Part shown: one piece after another, positions 1 to 6,956 of the stretch | Position numbering within the stretch: the stretch's first letter is position 1 | How the letters are laid out: each line of letters opens with the position of its first letter | Assembly (NCBI GenBank): GCA_964444305.1 | Contig: CAYUGQ010000093.1 | Location: forward strand, 1-10,550 | Reading direction: 5' to 3' | DNA from: JAKFFN01 sp964444305 | Lineage (GTDB): Bacteria; Sumerlaeota; Sumerlaeia; Sumerlaeales; Sumerlaeaceae | Length of the DNA stretch: 10,550 bases | Notes under the pieces: generated by a model | The model's database searches: none | Seen by the model: only the letters and a program-made list of their open reading frames with translations | What the model was told of the DNA's origin: nothing | Translations under genes and position numbers: made by a program

Positions 1-32
1 ATGTCCAGCGAGAAAAACGAATTAGCGGGCAT
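1..32 (-). CDS. Possible start of a further gene, cut by the left edge
   Basis: Downstream of the aldolase stop on the minus strand, 23 bases on, an ATG (32-30) opens a frame that stays open to the window edge and reads M-P-A-N-S-F-F-S-L-D. The short gap and shared strand would fit a second gene in the aldolase operon. There is no clear Shine-Dalgarno sequence (only GGAT nearby). Ten codons cannot identify a product, and the open frame could be chance. Confidence 0.25.
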   Translation of the reverse strand, partial: MPANSFFSLD

Positions 33-55
33 TTTATCCAGAAGATGTCAGCCAG

Positions 56-661
56 TTACTGCATTTGCTGCCACTCCCCCAACTTTTTTGCTTCAAGGAG
101 TATCTTGCAGCAATGATCCAGGGATTCCATACGGAGCCAGGCTTGCTGCAAATTATCGCCCCAGGTTGTTGCGCCGTGATTGCTTAATAACACGGCATTG
201 GCTCCGGAGACGGCTGCTTGTTTTACTCCGTCGGCCACAGCTTGCGTTCCGGGTTTGGCGTATGGGAGGAGTTCGACTTGGCCGAGAAGAACATCTATTT
301 CGGGCATAATGTTTGGCGGCACCGCCTCGCCAGCGACGGCGAAGGCAGTGGCATAAGGCGGATGGGCGTGGGTCACGGCTTTAATATCCTGCCGGGCAGC
401 GTACACGGCAATGTGCATTTTCAGTTCGCTGCTTGGCTCCCGCTGGCCGCCGAGTTTCTCTCCTGATGGCGAGGTGACCACGAAGTCTTCTGCGCCCAGG
501 AATCCTTTGCTGATTCCTGACGGGGTACAAAGGATGTTGCCGTCGCTTAGCCTGACAGAAATGTTTCCGTCATTGGCTGCGATTAATCCTCTTTGCCAGA
601 GACGTTTGCCGATCTCCCGGATTAACTCCCACTGTTGCAGAATCTCTGAATTTTGCTTCAT
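56..661 (-). CDS. Class II aldolase/adducin family protein
   Basis: A 201-residue cytosolic protein of the class II (zinc-dependent) aldolase/adducin family, which includes L-fuculose-phosphate aldolase, L-ribulose-phosphate 4-epimerase and methylthioribulose-phosphate dehydratase. Visible family motifs in order: GNISVR (32-37), the phosphate-binding TPSGISKG (46-53), SSELKMH (77-83) with the likely catalytic acid/base E79, the metal pair H98 and H100 in THAHPP, and the third metal ligand H162 in SNHGA. All key residues are present and the length is normal, so it should be an active metal-dependent sugar-phosphate lyase or related enzyme. The exact substrate cannot be read from the motifs. 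The ATG at 661 fits the usual N-terminal helix; a weak GGGATT-type site precedes it. It is transcribed divergently from the glycosyltransferase at 751, sharing an 89-base intergenic region. No sugar kinase or isomerase that would define a fucose or rhamnose pathway is visible. Confidence 0.9.
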   Translation of the reverse strand: MKQNSEILQQWELIREIGKRLWQRGLIAANDGNISVRLSDGNILCTPSGISKGFLGAEDFVVTSPSGEKLGGQREPSSELKMHIAVYAARQDIKAVTHAHPPYATAFAVAGEAVPPNIMPEIDVLLGQVELLPYAKPGTQAVADGVKQAAVSGANAVLLSNHGATTWGDNLQQAWLRMESLDHCCKILLEAKKLGEWQQMQ

Positions 662-692
662 CCAATCCCATCACTTTCTCGGGCAGTTTTTC

Positions 693-708
693 CTGTACTG
701 ACATACAG
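693..708. promoter_or_regulatory. LexA-box-like palindrome in a divergent intergenic region
   Basis: The sequence CTGTACTGACATACAG matches the CTGT-N8-ACAG core of the LexA (SOS) operator known from Escherichia coli and relatives; CTGTA and TACAG form an inverted repeat around six bases. It sits between the class II aldolase (minus, start 661) and the glycosyltransferase (plus, start 751), where it could control either gene. The host's own LexA motif is unknown and differs among phyla, so the assignment is tentative. I could not place a good sigma-70 promoter around it. Confidence 0.3.
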
Positions 709-750
709 CCGTTGTGTAAACAGAAGGCACTAATAATGCAGTAGGGCAAG

Positions 751-2103
751 ATGAGCGTTATCGTTTTTGGAAATGGTCCCATGCCGAATGAGCCGGACCA
801 CGCCGTGATGGCACCAGGCAGCCGAACCTGGCAGATTGTGCGAACAGTGGCGTTGGGCCTCACTGATGCAGGGGTTGCCAATGAAAAAATCATTGTTCTG
901 TCTCTGGATGAAACAGCGCGGGGAGAGGCTGCCAACCAGAACCAACCGTTCACCGTGACGGCGGGAGAGCACGAGGTGTCTGTCGAGTATTTTCCGCTAA
1001 AATATGACAGCTTTAGAGCGCTTGCAGAAGCTGATCCTGACCCACTAATACTGCCTGCCTCTATCAGAGCTGTTGTAGCGACAGCTTCGGCTCAGCCTTA
1101 CTCTACCGGGTCGCGGTTTGCCCGGCGGAAAAACCTTCCGCTGTGGGTGGATGTATTCGGCGATCCCATTGCGGAGACGCAAAGTCAGCTTGAACTGCTT
1201 CAGGGCACCGACGAACAGCAGCAGAATAATCGCCTGGTTCACGTCTGGAAACTGCATCTTGACGGGCTGCTCCAGTGCGATCAGGTTTCTGGATTATCGC
1301 AAAGACAACGACACGCACTGCAGGGACAACTTGGCTGTGCGGGCCGGCTAAACCAGTTCACCGCGAAGGAGTCTTTTTGCCATTATCTGCCTTATGCGGT
1401 TTTTGAAGATGATGTCTCGGCAGCCCCGCGTGCAGCCACTGCAGATGACCGCTATACGATAATGTGGTGCGGAAGCTTTAATACATGGATGGACGTGCCG
1501 ACTTTAACCCGTGGGATTACCGGCGCTTTAAAGGCGAACCCTGCGTTGCGTCTTTTGGTGGTGGGCGGCAAGATCAACGGTTATAATGAAATCAGCTATA
1601 ACGAGTTCATTTCCGGCATTCGAGAAGCTGGGGTCGAGGGGTCTGTCACCCTTATGGACTGGCAGCCCCTTTCGGCGATGCAGAAGCTTTACGAGCAATG
1701 CGATTTGGGATTGTCCATTGACCGTTTTACCTACGAAGCCGAACTGGGCAGCCGTACCCGGTTGATCAACTTTCTCGCGGCGGGTCTGCCTGTGGCAAGC
1801 ACTGTTGTCACGGAGCTTAGTCAGGATTTGGAACGCGATGGAATGCTTTTCCCGTTTGAGCTGGGAAATGCGGACAGCCTCACATCTATTTTGCTTGAAG
1901 CTGCTGACAGCCCGGCGTCGAAACGGCTTCGTGAAGGCGAATGCCGACGCTATGCTTTTGAAAAATATAACGGAGCGACCTGGGGAATTGAATTGCGGCA
2001 GTGGCTTGAAAGCCCCAGGATTTCTCTCGATAAGGTTTCAGCCGATTCCACAAATCAACTGGTGCAGCAATGGCATCAGGTCAGGGAGCCATTAGGACTA
2101 TGA
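751..2103 (+). CDS. GT-B fold glycosyltransferase (group 1/GT4-like)
   Basis: A 450-residue cytosolic or membrane-peripheral glycosyltransferase, expected to move a sugar from a nucleotide donor onto a glycan or lipid acceptor. The N-terminal Rossmann-like half (about 1-225) is poorly conserved. The C-terminal donor-binding half (about 233-420) has the strand and loop IMWCGSFN (237-244), LRLLVVGG (267-273 region) and the segment GSRTRLINFLAAGLPVAST (333-351), the usual hallmark of group 1 enzymes. E331 and E355 flank this segment, but the classical E-x7-E spacing is absent. There are no transmembrane segments or signal peptide. The ATG at 751 is the first usable start, since an ATG at 737 hits a stop after one codon; the upstream purine-rich AGTAGGGCAAG is a modest ribosome site. 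The gene overlaps the PMI-like cupin by ATGA, so the two are co-translated. A surface-polysaccharide or LPS role is inferred; donor and acceptor are unknown. Confidence 0.8.
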   Translation: MSVIVFGNGPMPNEPDHAVMAPGSRTWQIVRTVALGLTDAGVANEKIIVLSLDETARGEAANQNQPFTVTAGEHEVSVEYFPLKYDSFRALAEADPDPLILPASIRAVVATASAQPYSTGSRFARRKNLPLWVDVFGDPIAETQSQLELLQGTDEQQQNNRLVHVWKLHLDGLLQCDQVSGLSQRQRHALQGQLGCAGRLNQFTAKESFCHYLPYAVFEDDVSAAPRAATADDRYTIMWCGSFNTWMDVPTLTRGITGALKANPALRLLVVGGKINGYNEISYNEFISGIREAGVEGSVTLMDWQPLSAMQKLYEQCDLGLSIDRFTYEAELGSRTRLINFLAAGLPVASTVVTELSQDLERDGMLFPFELGNADSLTSILLEAADSPASKRLREGECRRYAFEKYNGATWGIELRQWLESPRISLDKVSADSTNQLVQQWHQVREPLGL

Positions 2104-2666
2104 GCGCAGATTCTACTATGGATTCTGAAGCGCAAATTATCAACCTTGGGCCCGAAGACCAAAAGCGCCTTCTATACAAACGCCTTCTGGCTGAGGCGGA
2201 TGGCTTTTACCTAAAGATTGATGAAGCAAACTGTTCGTTCGATCGCCCCTGGGGGGCCTATATTCGCCTGCAGGATTCATCGCTGGAGAAGTTTTTGGAT
2301 GCGTATTATTCCGATCTGAAAGACCGCTTTTTGCCGATAGAGAATCGACATCTGGCTCCAAAGCTGCTTTTAATCGGACCGGGGTCGCGGTTATCCTTGC
2401 AGTATCACCACCGGCGGGGAGAATACTGGCGGGTGATTACCGGCCCTGTGCGGATCAGCCTGGGCGAGGACGGCGCGAGCCTCCAAGAGCGGGTGTATAA
2501 TACGGGGGATGCTATTAAAATTCCATGCGGACATTGGCATCGGCTCGCAGGTATGAGCGGTTGGGCTGTAATCGCTGAATTGTGGGACCATACAGACCCC
2601 GCAAATCCATCGGATGAAGACGATATTGTCCGGGTGGAGGATGATTTCAGCCGAAAGACCATATAG
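2100..2666 (+). CDS. Cupin, type II mannose-6-phosphate isomerase-like
   Basis: A 188-residue stand-alone cupin resembling the C-terminal isomerase domain of bifunctional ManC/AlgA proteins, which interconvert mannose-6-phosphate and fructose-6-phosphate for GDP-mannose supply. It has the entry motif RPWGAY (49-54), cupin motif 1 in LSLQYHHRRGEYW (98-110) with metal-ligand candidates H103, H104 and E108, cupin motif 2 GDAIKIPCGHWH (136-147) with H145/H147, and the family tail EDDIVRVEDDFSR (173-185). About 25 residues (62-87) separate the RPWGAY strand from the metal strand; ManC has only a few there. The nucleotidyltransferase domain is absent. I start it at 2100, where ATG overlaps the glycosyltransferase stop (ATGA); an in-frame ATG at 2070 would add ten residues inside the upstream gene. 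Coupling to a glycosyltransferase supports a sugar-activation role. The exact isomerase substrate is inferred from the family and is not proven. Confidence 0.82.
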   Translation: MSADSTMDSEAQIINLGPEDQKRLLYKRLLAEADGFYLKIDEANCSFDRPWGAYIRLQDSSLEKFLDAYYSDLKDRFLPIENRHLAPKLLLIGPGSRLSLQYHHRRGEYWRVITGPVRISLGEDGASLQERVYNTGDAIKIPCGHWHRLAGMSGWAVIAELWDHTDPANPSDEDDIVRVEDDFSRKTI

Positions 2667-2675
2667 CGCCAAACC

Positions 2676-4676
2676 ATGATTCGTTTTGTAGGAATTACTC
2701 ATTTTGTTGGAGAAAAAGATCTTTACCAGGACCTCAACTGGCACATCAAGCCGGGCGAGCGGATTGGCCTGGTAGGTGATAACGGTACTGGTAAAACCAC
2801 CCTTTTGCGCATGGCGGTGGGTGAGGTTGAGCCTGTCCAGGGAAAAGTTTCTCCGCGAAAGAATGCGCGCATCGGTTTTCTTCGACAGGAAATCCACGCG
2901 GCCGAAGGCGATACCACTGTTCTCCAAGAGGTGCTTAAGGCCTACGATGATGAGCGGCTGGCGGCGGAGGAGCTCTATAAGCTCTATGAAAACATCGAGC
3001 ACACGCCAGAGTCTGAACTGGAAAATCTTTACGACCGCATTCATCAACTCGAAAAGGTGGTGCGCCACCACAATGAGGGTGAAGCAGAGGCCGATGCCCG
3101 GAAAATCATAACGGGCCTTGGATTCACCGAAGAGCAGCATGATCAGCCGTTGAGCCTTTTCAGCGGCGGGTGGCAGATGCGTGCTCATATTGGACGACTT
3201 CTGCTGGAAAACCCCGACGTCCTCATGATGGACGAACCCACCAACCATCTTGATCTTGAGAGTATTGACTGGCTGGAAAAGTTTCTGGAAACCTTCCCCG
3301 GCGCTCTGATCGTAGTCAGTCACGATCGCTACTTTCTGGACCGCGTTACCAACCGTACAGCCTGGGTTCACGAAAAACGCCTGGATACGTATGCGGCGAA
3401 TTACAGCAAGTTTTTGAAGCAGCGGGAGGAATACGAAGAGCTCCTGTTACGGCGTTATCAGAACCAGCAGGAAGAACTGGACCACCATCAAAAGTTCATT
3501 GAGCGGTTCCGCGCGAAAGCGTCCAAGGCTACTCTGGTGCAGAGCCGGATCAAGCTGGTGGAAAAAATCGAGAGGATTGAGTTGCCTCAGAGTGCCCGCA
3601 AGGTGCGGTTGCGAATTCCTGAACCGGCCCCGGTTGGTCGCAACGTGCTTGAACTAAGGGATGTTGCCAAAAGTTATGGTGATAACCACGTTTTTTCCGG
3701 TGTAAATCTGCGATTTGAGCCGGGCGATAAGGTGGCCCTTGTTGGACGAAATGGTGCCGGTAAATCAACGCTCCTGAAAATTTGCGCTGGTGTGCTGGAC
3801 TACCAGGGCGAAGTGGCTGTCCACCCGAAAGTTCGTCTGGAGTATTTCAGCCAGAACCGAGTGGATACGCTTGATCTGGATAATGACGTCCTCACCGAAG
3901 CCCGGGCTCCCGGAGCTGAACAAACAGACGAACAGATCAGGTCTATGCTGGGGTGTTTCCTGTTTACCGGCGACGACGTGTTTAAACCGGTCAGGGTTTT
4001 GAGTGGCGGTGAGAAAAGTCGCCTGGCTTTGGCCCGGATGATGATGCGCCGCGGCAACCTGCTTTTGCTGGACGAACCGACCAACCACCTGGACATTTCC
4101 ACTCGCGAAGTGCTGCAAGAGGCGTTGCGGGAATTTCCCGGCACTGTTATCATGATCAGCCATGACCGTTATTTTATCGATGCCGTCGCAAACCGGATTG
4201 TCGAAGTGGCTAATCACCGTGTTCTTTCACATTTTGGCAATTACTCCGATTATCTCGCGAAGCGCACATCTGAGGGCAACGATGAAGATGCTCTTCGCGG
4301 ACGGGCGACGGCTGTTGAATCCAAACCGCAGGAAGCGGTTCCAGTTGTGGAATCTCCAGTCTCTGATCTAAGGGAAGACAAACCGGCTGAGTCGCCTGTG
4401 AATGGAGGCGGACGCTTTGCCGGGCTGGACCGCCGAGAGCGAGCACAGCTTCGTAATCAGCTTTATGCCCGCTTTCGCGATCTGGAAAAAGAGATCGAGC
4501 GAATCGAGGCCCGCCTTGCTGAAATTCATGACCTGCAGGCTGATCCTGATGCTTATGCCAACGGAACTGTCACGCCTGAATTATCAGCGGAAGCTGCAGA
4601 GCTTGATTCGCAATTACCTTCGTTCATGTCTGAATGGGAAGAAATCGGAACTCAGATTGCGGAATTAAAGCAGTAG
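2676..4676 (+). CDS. ABC-F family ATPase (YheS/Uup-like ribosome-associated)
   Basis: A 666-residue soluble protein with two ABC ATPase domains and no membrane segments, the ABC-F layout. These proteins bind the ribosomal E site and help translation past stalls or, in some branches, protect against antibiotics. Domain 1: Walker A GDNGTGKTT (34-42), signature FSGGW (162-166), Walker B with E187, switch H216. A charged linker (about 232-318) with FIERFRAKASKATLVQSR (274-291) corresponds to the P-site tRNA interaction motif. Domain 2: Walker A GRNGAGKST (357-365), signature LSGGEKSR (442-449), E467, H496. A Pro/Val/Glu-rich tether (about 535-575) leads to a C-terminal coiled coil (about 580-666), as in Uup. 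Both catalytic glutamates are intact. The ATG at 2676 fits the family N terminus; no Shine-Dalgarno is visible, so translation is probably coupled to the cupin gene ending 9 bases earlier. The noncanonical first signature resembles YheS. No resistance function can be inferred. Confidence 0.95.
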   Translation: MIRFVGITHFVGEKDLYQDLNWHIKPGERIGLVGDNGTGKTTLLRMAVGEVEPVQGKVSPRKNARIGFLRQEIHAAEGDTTVLQEVLKAYDDERLAAEELYKLYENIEHTPESELENLYDRIHQLEKVVRHHNEGEAEADARKIITGLGFTEEQHDQPLSLFSGGWQMRAHIGRLLLENPDVLMMDEPTNHLDLESIDWLEKFLETFPGALIVVSHDRYFLDRVTNRTAWVHEKRLDTYAANYSKFLKQREEYEELLLRRYQNQQEELDHHQKFIERFRAKASKATLVQSRIKLVEKIERIELPQSARKVRLRIPEPAPVGRNVLELRDVAKSYGDNHVFSGVNLRFEPGDKVALVGRNGAGKSTLLKICAGVLDYQGEVAVHPKVRLEYFSQNRVDTLDLDNDVLTEARAPGAEQTDEQIRSMLGCFLFTGDDVFKPVRVLSGGEKSRLALARMMMRRGNLLLLDEPTNHLDISTREVLQEALREFPGTVIMISHDRYFIDAVANRIVEVANHRVLSHFGNYSDYLAKRTSEGNDEDALRGRATAVESKPQEAVPVVESPVSDLREDKPAESPVNGGGRFAGLDRRERAQLRNQLYARFRDLEKEIERIEARLAEIHDLQADPDAYANGTVTPELSAEAAELDSQLPSFMSEWEEIGTQIAELKQ

Positions 4677-4686
4677 AAAAATGATG

Positions 4687-4726
4687 CAAGCAGGCAAGCT
4701 ACAGTTCGTGCTGTAGCTCCTGCTTG
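4687..4726. terminator. Strong hairpin between convergent genes, probable terminator
   Basis: CAAGCAGG plus AGCTACAG (left arm, split by a 2-base CA bulge) pairs perfectly with CTGTAGCTCCTGCTTG at 4711-4726, giving a 16-bp stem with a 6-base loop. On the minus strand a T5 tract follows after five bases, so it can end the TlpA-like gene's transcript. On the plus strand it lies 10 bases past the ABC-F stop but lacks a T tract. The stop codon of the minus-strand gene (4701-4699) lies inside the stem. Confidence 0.6.
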
Positions 4727-5241
4727 ATCACGTTGACGGCTTCTTCCGAATAGCCCTCATGGATGCTTTTGATCCGGCCGTCTTTCCCTACCACGTATGC
4801 AGTAGGCACTCCCCTCACGCCAGCCTCAGCCTGGAATTCCCCGGCCAGGTCCACGAGCAGCGGAAATGTAACCCCAAGCTCCCGGCCGAAATCCGCAATC
4901 AGGTCGTCGCCTTCATCACCATAATTGATGCCATAAACTCCAACGCCGCTGTCTTTGAGAGGTTGCCAGATTTCTTTTTCAAAATGCTCCATCTCAATCT
5001 TGCACGGCGGGCACCATGTGGCAAAAACCGACACCAGGTAAGGGGTTCCTAGCAGGCTTTCGGAAGAATACGTTTGCCCATCGATTCCCCTCAGTTCGAA
5101 ACTTGGCACTGCGTCGCCAACTTTCACATTCCCCATTCCGCCGCTGGGCCCTTCACAGGCGGAAATCAGCAACGCACATAAAAGGGTTGCGGCCACAAAG
5201 TACCATCTTGAAAAGCTCGTTGCGGGATTAACAAAAGACAT
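4699..5241 (-). CDS. TlpA/ResA-like thioredoxin lipoprotein
   Basis: A 180-residue membrane-anchored thioredoxin-fold protein. The N terminus has a basic residue (R12), a hydrophobic segment (about 14-27) and the lipobox LISAC, so C29 should be lipidated; residue +2 is Glu, not the inner-membrane retention Asp, suggesting outer-membrane sorting if the host follows the E. coli rule. The mature domain starts at VGDAVPSFEL (41-50) and carries the redox motif WCPPC (C77, C80) and the cis-proline in GVPTAYV (P146), both typical of TlpA/ResA/AhpC-TSA-like proteins. These usually reduce disulphides in periplasmic proteins such as apocytochrome c or copper-site subunits; the partner here is unknown. 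The ATG at 5241 is preceded by AGGAG (5251-5247) with a 5-base spacer. The gene stands alone: the upstream GT2 gene ends in its own terminator, leaving 63 bases for a private promoter. The last codons form part of the hairpin at 4687-4726. Confidence 0.9.
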   Translation of the reverse strand: MSFVNPATSFSRWYFVAATLLCALLISACEGPSGGMGNVKVGDAVPSFELRGIDGQTYSSESLLGTPYLVSVFATWCPPCKIEMEHFEKEIWQPLKDSGVGVYGINYGDEGDDLIADFGRELGVTFPLLVDLAGEFQAEAGVRGVPTAYVVGKDGRIKSIHEGYSEEAVNVIKQELQHEL

Positions 5242-5304
5242 CTTAACTCCTGGTCCATCACTCGGTCGATAAGTTTAAACTACTCGTATTACTTGCCGTC
5301 ATGC

Positions 5305-5350
5305 AAAAAAAAGTCCCGGTTGCGACGATGACCGCCACGGCAACCGGGAC
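5305..5350 (-). terminator. Intrinsic terminator of the GT2 operon
   Basis: Read on the minus strand, an 11-bp perfect stem GTCCCGGTTGC/GCAACCGGGAC (5350-5340 with 5323-5313) with a 16-base loop is followed immediately by eight T residues (A8 at 5305-5312 on plus). It lies about 30 bases after the GT2 stop and before the TlpA-like gene, separating the two transcription units. On the plus strand there is no T tract. Confidence 0.92.
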
Positions 5351-5381
5351 AATATAAGTAACTGTCAGAAAAGCGGCAAAG

Positions 5382-6923
5382 TTACTTCGCTCGCTCCTGA
5401 TTGATTTTCTTACGACGCGCCAGGGCGTTCTGCCGGGCGTTGTTCTTATTCTGGATCTTCATCAGCGGATCACGTGTTACGTCGGTGTTGTCCTCGTGAC
5501 GACGATAGCGATATAGCACTTTATGGACACGGTCCACGTCGTACTTTTCGCCAACTTTCAGAACCATATCGTAATCTTCACCGAAGTTTCCGAAGTTTTC
5601 TTCGTCGTAATATCCCATTTCTTTCAGAACTACCTGGGGGAATACGCGCAAAGCCCCACCGCCATCGCGGCGAAGAATCTGATTCCGGGTGTAGCCCAGG
5701 TGGGTCACCGGATCGATTCCTTCCACTTTGTTGCGGGCCTCGTCCATCAACTCATAGTAAGAGATGGCCAGACCGCATTTCGGATGAGACTCCAGGTGGC
5801 CGACCATTTCCTGCAGGGTGTCCGGTGTGTACTCGTCGTCGGAGTCGAGCTGACAAATGTACTTGCCGCGCGCTGCCTTGATGCCCTCGTTTAGCGCTGT
5901 GGAAATTGAGCCGCCGGTGCCGTGCAACAGACGAACCCGTGGGTCACGAGCCGCGTAATCTTCCACGACTTTCTGGGTGCCGTCAGTAGAACCGTTATCA
6001 ATGACGATCACTTCGAAATCCTGGAAGGTCCCCTCGATCACACGATCCAGCGCGTTGCCGATATACTTTACGCGATTCAGCACAGGGATAACTACTGTCG
6101 CCAAGACCTCATAAGGCTCAGCCGGATAAGGCACTTCCACCGTTGGATGGTCGAGCCAGGCCCCACGGCGCTTCAGCGCTTCTTCGAAGACTCCCGTGAT
6201 TTCCGCTTCCAGATCATCGGGATAAAAAATATAGGAGAATCCGCCCAGCTTACCTTTACCTGGCGAATGCAGCGCCGACGATTTTTCTTCGTCTGAAGCG
6301 TTCAGGACGGCTGTGTATATGGGCTCCTCGACAAGGTCGATCACCAAATTATCCGTCAACTTCAGATCAAGATCATATTCAGCGGCATGCTTTAGATCTT
6401 CCCGCGCCCCGCCCACGCTTTTCACGTGCTCGGTGCGATAAGCCTTGAGAAACCCGAAGTCAAAACGCTCATGAGGCGCACCCTCATGAGGGAAAAGAAC
6501 GATTTCAGCGACGGTTCCGTCCGGATTGCGCTCATTATAAGAAGCAAAGACGGCGGCATTTTTATCACTGGACTCAAATTGTTTGGCAATTTTCTCCAAA
6601 GCATCCGGATTTAATTCAATTCCCTCAGCCAGGGGCAAAATGTAGTCACATCCCTGTTCCGAGCCGAAATTGATCACCTTGGCAAACGTATCCAAACCCA
6701 GCGGGCCTAGCTTTACACGCTCGTCGCCACACCCCGGCGCATCTTCTTCGACGGCAGGTAAACAGAAACAAACCCAGTCGCTAAGGGTCTGCTCCTGAAG
6801 AAATTTTATACGGGGATCATCAGCAATCGCGGACTTTTTCTCCACTGGGGCTAAAATACAAAATTTGGCCAATTTGCAAGGCTCCTCAATCAAATTAAAT
6901 ACACTAAGGTTCAACGCCGTCAT
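5382..6923 (-). CDS. Two-domain GT2 glycosyltransferase, first domain degenerate
   Basis: A 513-residue cytosolic protein with two GT-A folds in tandem (numbering from the ATG at 6923). The C-terminal domain (about 272-485) is a complete family 2 glycosyltransferase: TVVIPVLN (276-283), IDNGSTDGT (308-316), the metal/nucleotide-binding DSDD (360-363) in QLDSDDEYTP, and NFGEDYDM (446-453) with the likely catalytic base. The N-terminal domain (about 18-265) keeps the GT2 outline, including FDFGFLKAYR (154-163) and EYDLDLKL (182-189), but has LPLAEG (96-101) where the acidic DxD should be, so it is probably a non-catalytic pseudo-domain. It has six cysteines in its first 92 residues, two as CFC. 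A GTG at 6938 would add five residues; neither start has a clear Shine-Dalgarno site. The gene follows the aminotransferase by about 33 bases on the same strand and ends in a strong terminator. Donor and acceptor are not readable. Confidence 0.88.
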   Translation of the reverse strand: MTALNLSVFNLIEEPCKLAKFCILAPVEKKSAIADDPRIKFLQEQTLSDWVCFCLPAVEEDAPGCGDERVKLGPLGLDTFAKVINFGSEQGCDYILPLAEGIELNPDALEKIAKQFESSDKNAAVFASYNERNPDGTVAEIVLFPHEGAPHERFDFGFLKAYRTEHVKSVGGAREDLKHAAEYDLDLKLTDNLVIDLVEEPIYTAVLNASDEEKSSALHSPGKGKLGGFSYIFYPDDLEAEITGVFEEALKRRGAWLDHPTVEVPYPAEPYEVLATVVIPVLNRVKYIGNALDRVIEGTFQDFEVIVIDNGSTDGTQKVVEDYAARDPRVRLLHGTGGSISTALNEGIKAARGKYICQLDSDDEYTPDTLQEMVGHLESHPKCGLAISYYELMDEARNKVEGIDPVTHLGYTRNQILRRDGGGALRVFPQVVLKEMGYYDEENFGNFGEDYDMVLKVGEKYDVDRVHKVLYRYRRHEDNTDVTRDPLMKIQNKNNARQNALARRKKINQERAK

Positions 6924-6956
6924 AACAACAAACGCCACTGAAAATTGATATCGACT

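Noticed and set aside
1..309. Plus-strand 102-codon open frame at the left edge
   Set aside because: It is antisense to the well-supported class II aldolase and its product is arginine-rich without family features.
662..750. Sigma-70 promoter for the divergent aldolase and glycosyltransferase genes
   Set aside because: Candidate hexamers (for example TTGTGT with TAATGC, or TTTACA with TACAGG on minus) match too poorly to report as features.
570..953. Minus-strand open frame whose inner ATG gives MSVQEKLPEKVMGLDEAKF, upstream of and overlapping the aldolase
   Set aside because: It runs in another frame over both the aldolase and glycosyltransferase starts. The aldolase N terminus is complete in its own frame, so a frameshifted extension is not needed.
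2391..3371. A 326-codon antisense open frame across the cupin and ABC-F genes
   Set aside because: It lies opposite two clearly real genes, has no recognisable domain and no ribosome site; it is a by-product of their codon use.
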